33,063 bases of DNA from QZKY01 sp964488675 (lineage in GTDB: Bacteria > Pseudomonadota > Gammaproteobacteria > Burkholderiales > Burkholderiaceae_D). Where the stretch lies: the NCBI GenBank assembly GCA_964488675.1, contig CAZAWA010000015.1:1-33063 (forward strand), in the 5' to 3' direction. Of the stretch, positions 32,212-33,063 are shown piece by piece (the stretch's first letter is position 1; every line of letters starts with the position of its first letter). Below the pieces are notes generated by a model, which saw only the letters and a list, made by a program, of their open reading frames with translations, did not search any database and was not told the origin of the DNA. The position numbers were made by a program, and so were the translations under genes.

Positions 32212-33063
32212 ATGGAAGCCAAACAAGACAAACCGTCAACAAGCAATGATGCGCTGGCGAAGCAAATCGCAGGCGAAGTCGCGCGCCGCCGCACCTTCGG
32301 CATCATTTCGCATCCGGATGCGGGCAAGACTACATTGACCGAAAAATTGCTTTTGTTCTCCGGTGCGATCCAGCTCGCCGGCACGGTCAAGGCACGGAAG
32401 AGTGCGCGCCATGCGACCTCGGACTGGATGGACATCGAAAAGCAGCGCGGCATCTCGGTTGCCAGCTCGGTGATGCAGTTCGAGTACCGCGATCATGTGG
32501 TCAACCTGCTTGACACGCCGGGCCACCAGGATTTTTCCGAAGATACCTACCGCGTGCTGACGGCGGTCGATTCAGCGCTGATGGTGATCGACGCGGCGCG
32601 CGGCGTCGAGGAGCAGACCATCAAGCTTCTGAATGTATGCCGCATGCGCAACACGCCCATCGTCACCTTCATGAACAAGGTGGACCGCGAAATTCGCGAT
32701 CCGCTGGAGTTGCTGGATGAAGTCGAGTCTGTGCTCAAGGTGCGCTGTGCGCCGATTACCTGGCCGATCGGCATGGGCAAGACCTTCCGCGGGGTGTACC
32801 ACCTGATGAACGACGAAATCATGCTGTTCGAGGCAGGCAGCGAGCGTGCCGACCAGTCGTTTGAGGTGATCAGGGGCATCGACAATCCGCGGCTGGATGT
32901 CATGTTTCCGCTGGAAATCCAGCAGCTCAGAAATGAAGTCGAGTTGGTGCACGGTGCATCGAATCCGTTCGATCTGGAGGAATTTCTGGCAGGGACGCTG
33001 ACACCGGTGTTCTTCGGCCCGGCCAGCAACCACTTCCGCGTTGGGGAAACCCTCAACGCCCTT
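32212..33063 (+). CDS. prfC: Peptide chain release factor 3 (3' end missing)
   Basis: RF3 is a translational GTPase that recycles RF1 and RF2 from the ribosome. The 284 visible residues include the P-loop SHPDAGKTTLTEKLLL, the RF3-typical GAIQLAGTVKARKSARHATS, switch regions (EKQRGISVASSVMQFEY), the G3 motif DTPGHQDF and the G4 motif NKVD. The gene runs off the right edge. The ATG at 32212 starts the usual N-terminus. It is divergent from the tRNA-Phe transcription unit. Confidence 0.97.
   Translation, partial: MEAKQDKPSTSNDALAKQIAGEVARRRTFGIISHPDAGKTTLTEKLLLFSGAIQLAGTVKARKSARHATSDWMDIEKQRGISVASSVMQFEYRDHVVNLLDTPGHQDFSEDTYRVLTAVDSALMVIDAARGVEEQTIKLLNVCRMRNTPIVTFMNKVDREIRDPLELLDEVESVLKVRCAPITWPIGMGKTFRGVYHLMNDEIMLFEAGSERADQSFEVIRGIDNPRLDVMFPLEIQQLRNEVELVHGASNPFDLEEFLAGTLTPVFFGPASNHFRVGETLNAL

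Overview
The window looks like the chromosome of a betaproteobacterium, probably near Nitrosomonadales/Gallionellaceae. This rests on gene order and protein character, and the genus is not determined. The backbone is GC-rich and carries a typical betaproteobacterial run: an ABC-2 exporter pair (the ATPase is cut by the left edge), murA, a complete compact histidine operon (hisG-D-C-B-H-A-F-I-E), hinT, tatABC, a DegS/DegQ-type periplasmic protease on the opposite strand, a Nif3-like gene, mscL, and sspA-sspB followed by tRNA-Thr(UGU).

From 15456 to 29740 the backbone is interrupted by an AT-richer genomic island integrated at the 3' end of tRNA-Thr. The 16-bp tRNA 3' end (15440-15455) is repeated exactly at 29725-29740, and a tyrosine integrase lies just inside the left end. 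The island appears composite. A third, imperfect att-like site at 21812-21827 carries the same upstream arm as the right end, with a GTATCACA octamer exactly 99 bp before the core in both. Segment 1 (about 15.46-21.83 kb) holds the integrase, a SIR2-domain gene with an unknown partner (candidate anti-phage pair), a serine recombinase with its own promoter and possible res site, a ParB/Srx-domain protein and a lipoprotein. Segment 2 (about 21.83-29.74 kb) begins with a 3' relic of tRNA-Asn. It then carries a His-Xaa-Ser (Hxs) radical-SAM peptide-maturation locus, two small secreted proteins, the tail of an IS3-family transposase, and a LexA-box-controlled umuD - SRAP (HMCES/YedK) - umuC operon.

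The Hxs locus (22270-25901) is the most exciting system here. It has a precursor with a signal-like N-terminus and seven tandem His-x-Ser triplets at its C-terminus (HxsA), the small partner HxsD, a 77-residue protein that aligns by eye with HxsD and may be a second HxsD-like subunit, and two radical SAM enzymes (HxsB, HxsC) with overlapping genes. The family names are established from comparative genomics. I know of no chemically defined product, and the extra HxsD-like gene appears noteworthy.

Right of the island the backbone resumes with the former tRNA-Thr terminator, a small conserved-looking protein, ubiX with a small hypothetical gene upstream, a small cysteine-rich secreted protein, tRNA-Phe(GAA) and the start of prfC. 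The 5' half of tRNA-Phe is tandemly amplified with a 141-bp period, so its apparent promoter lies beyond three extra 5'-half copies.
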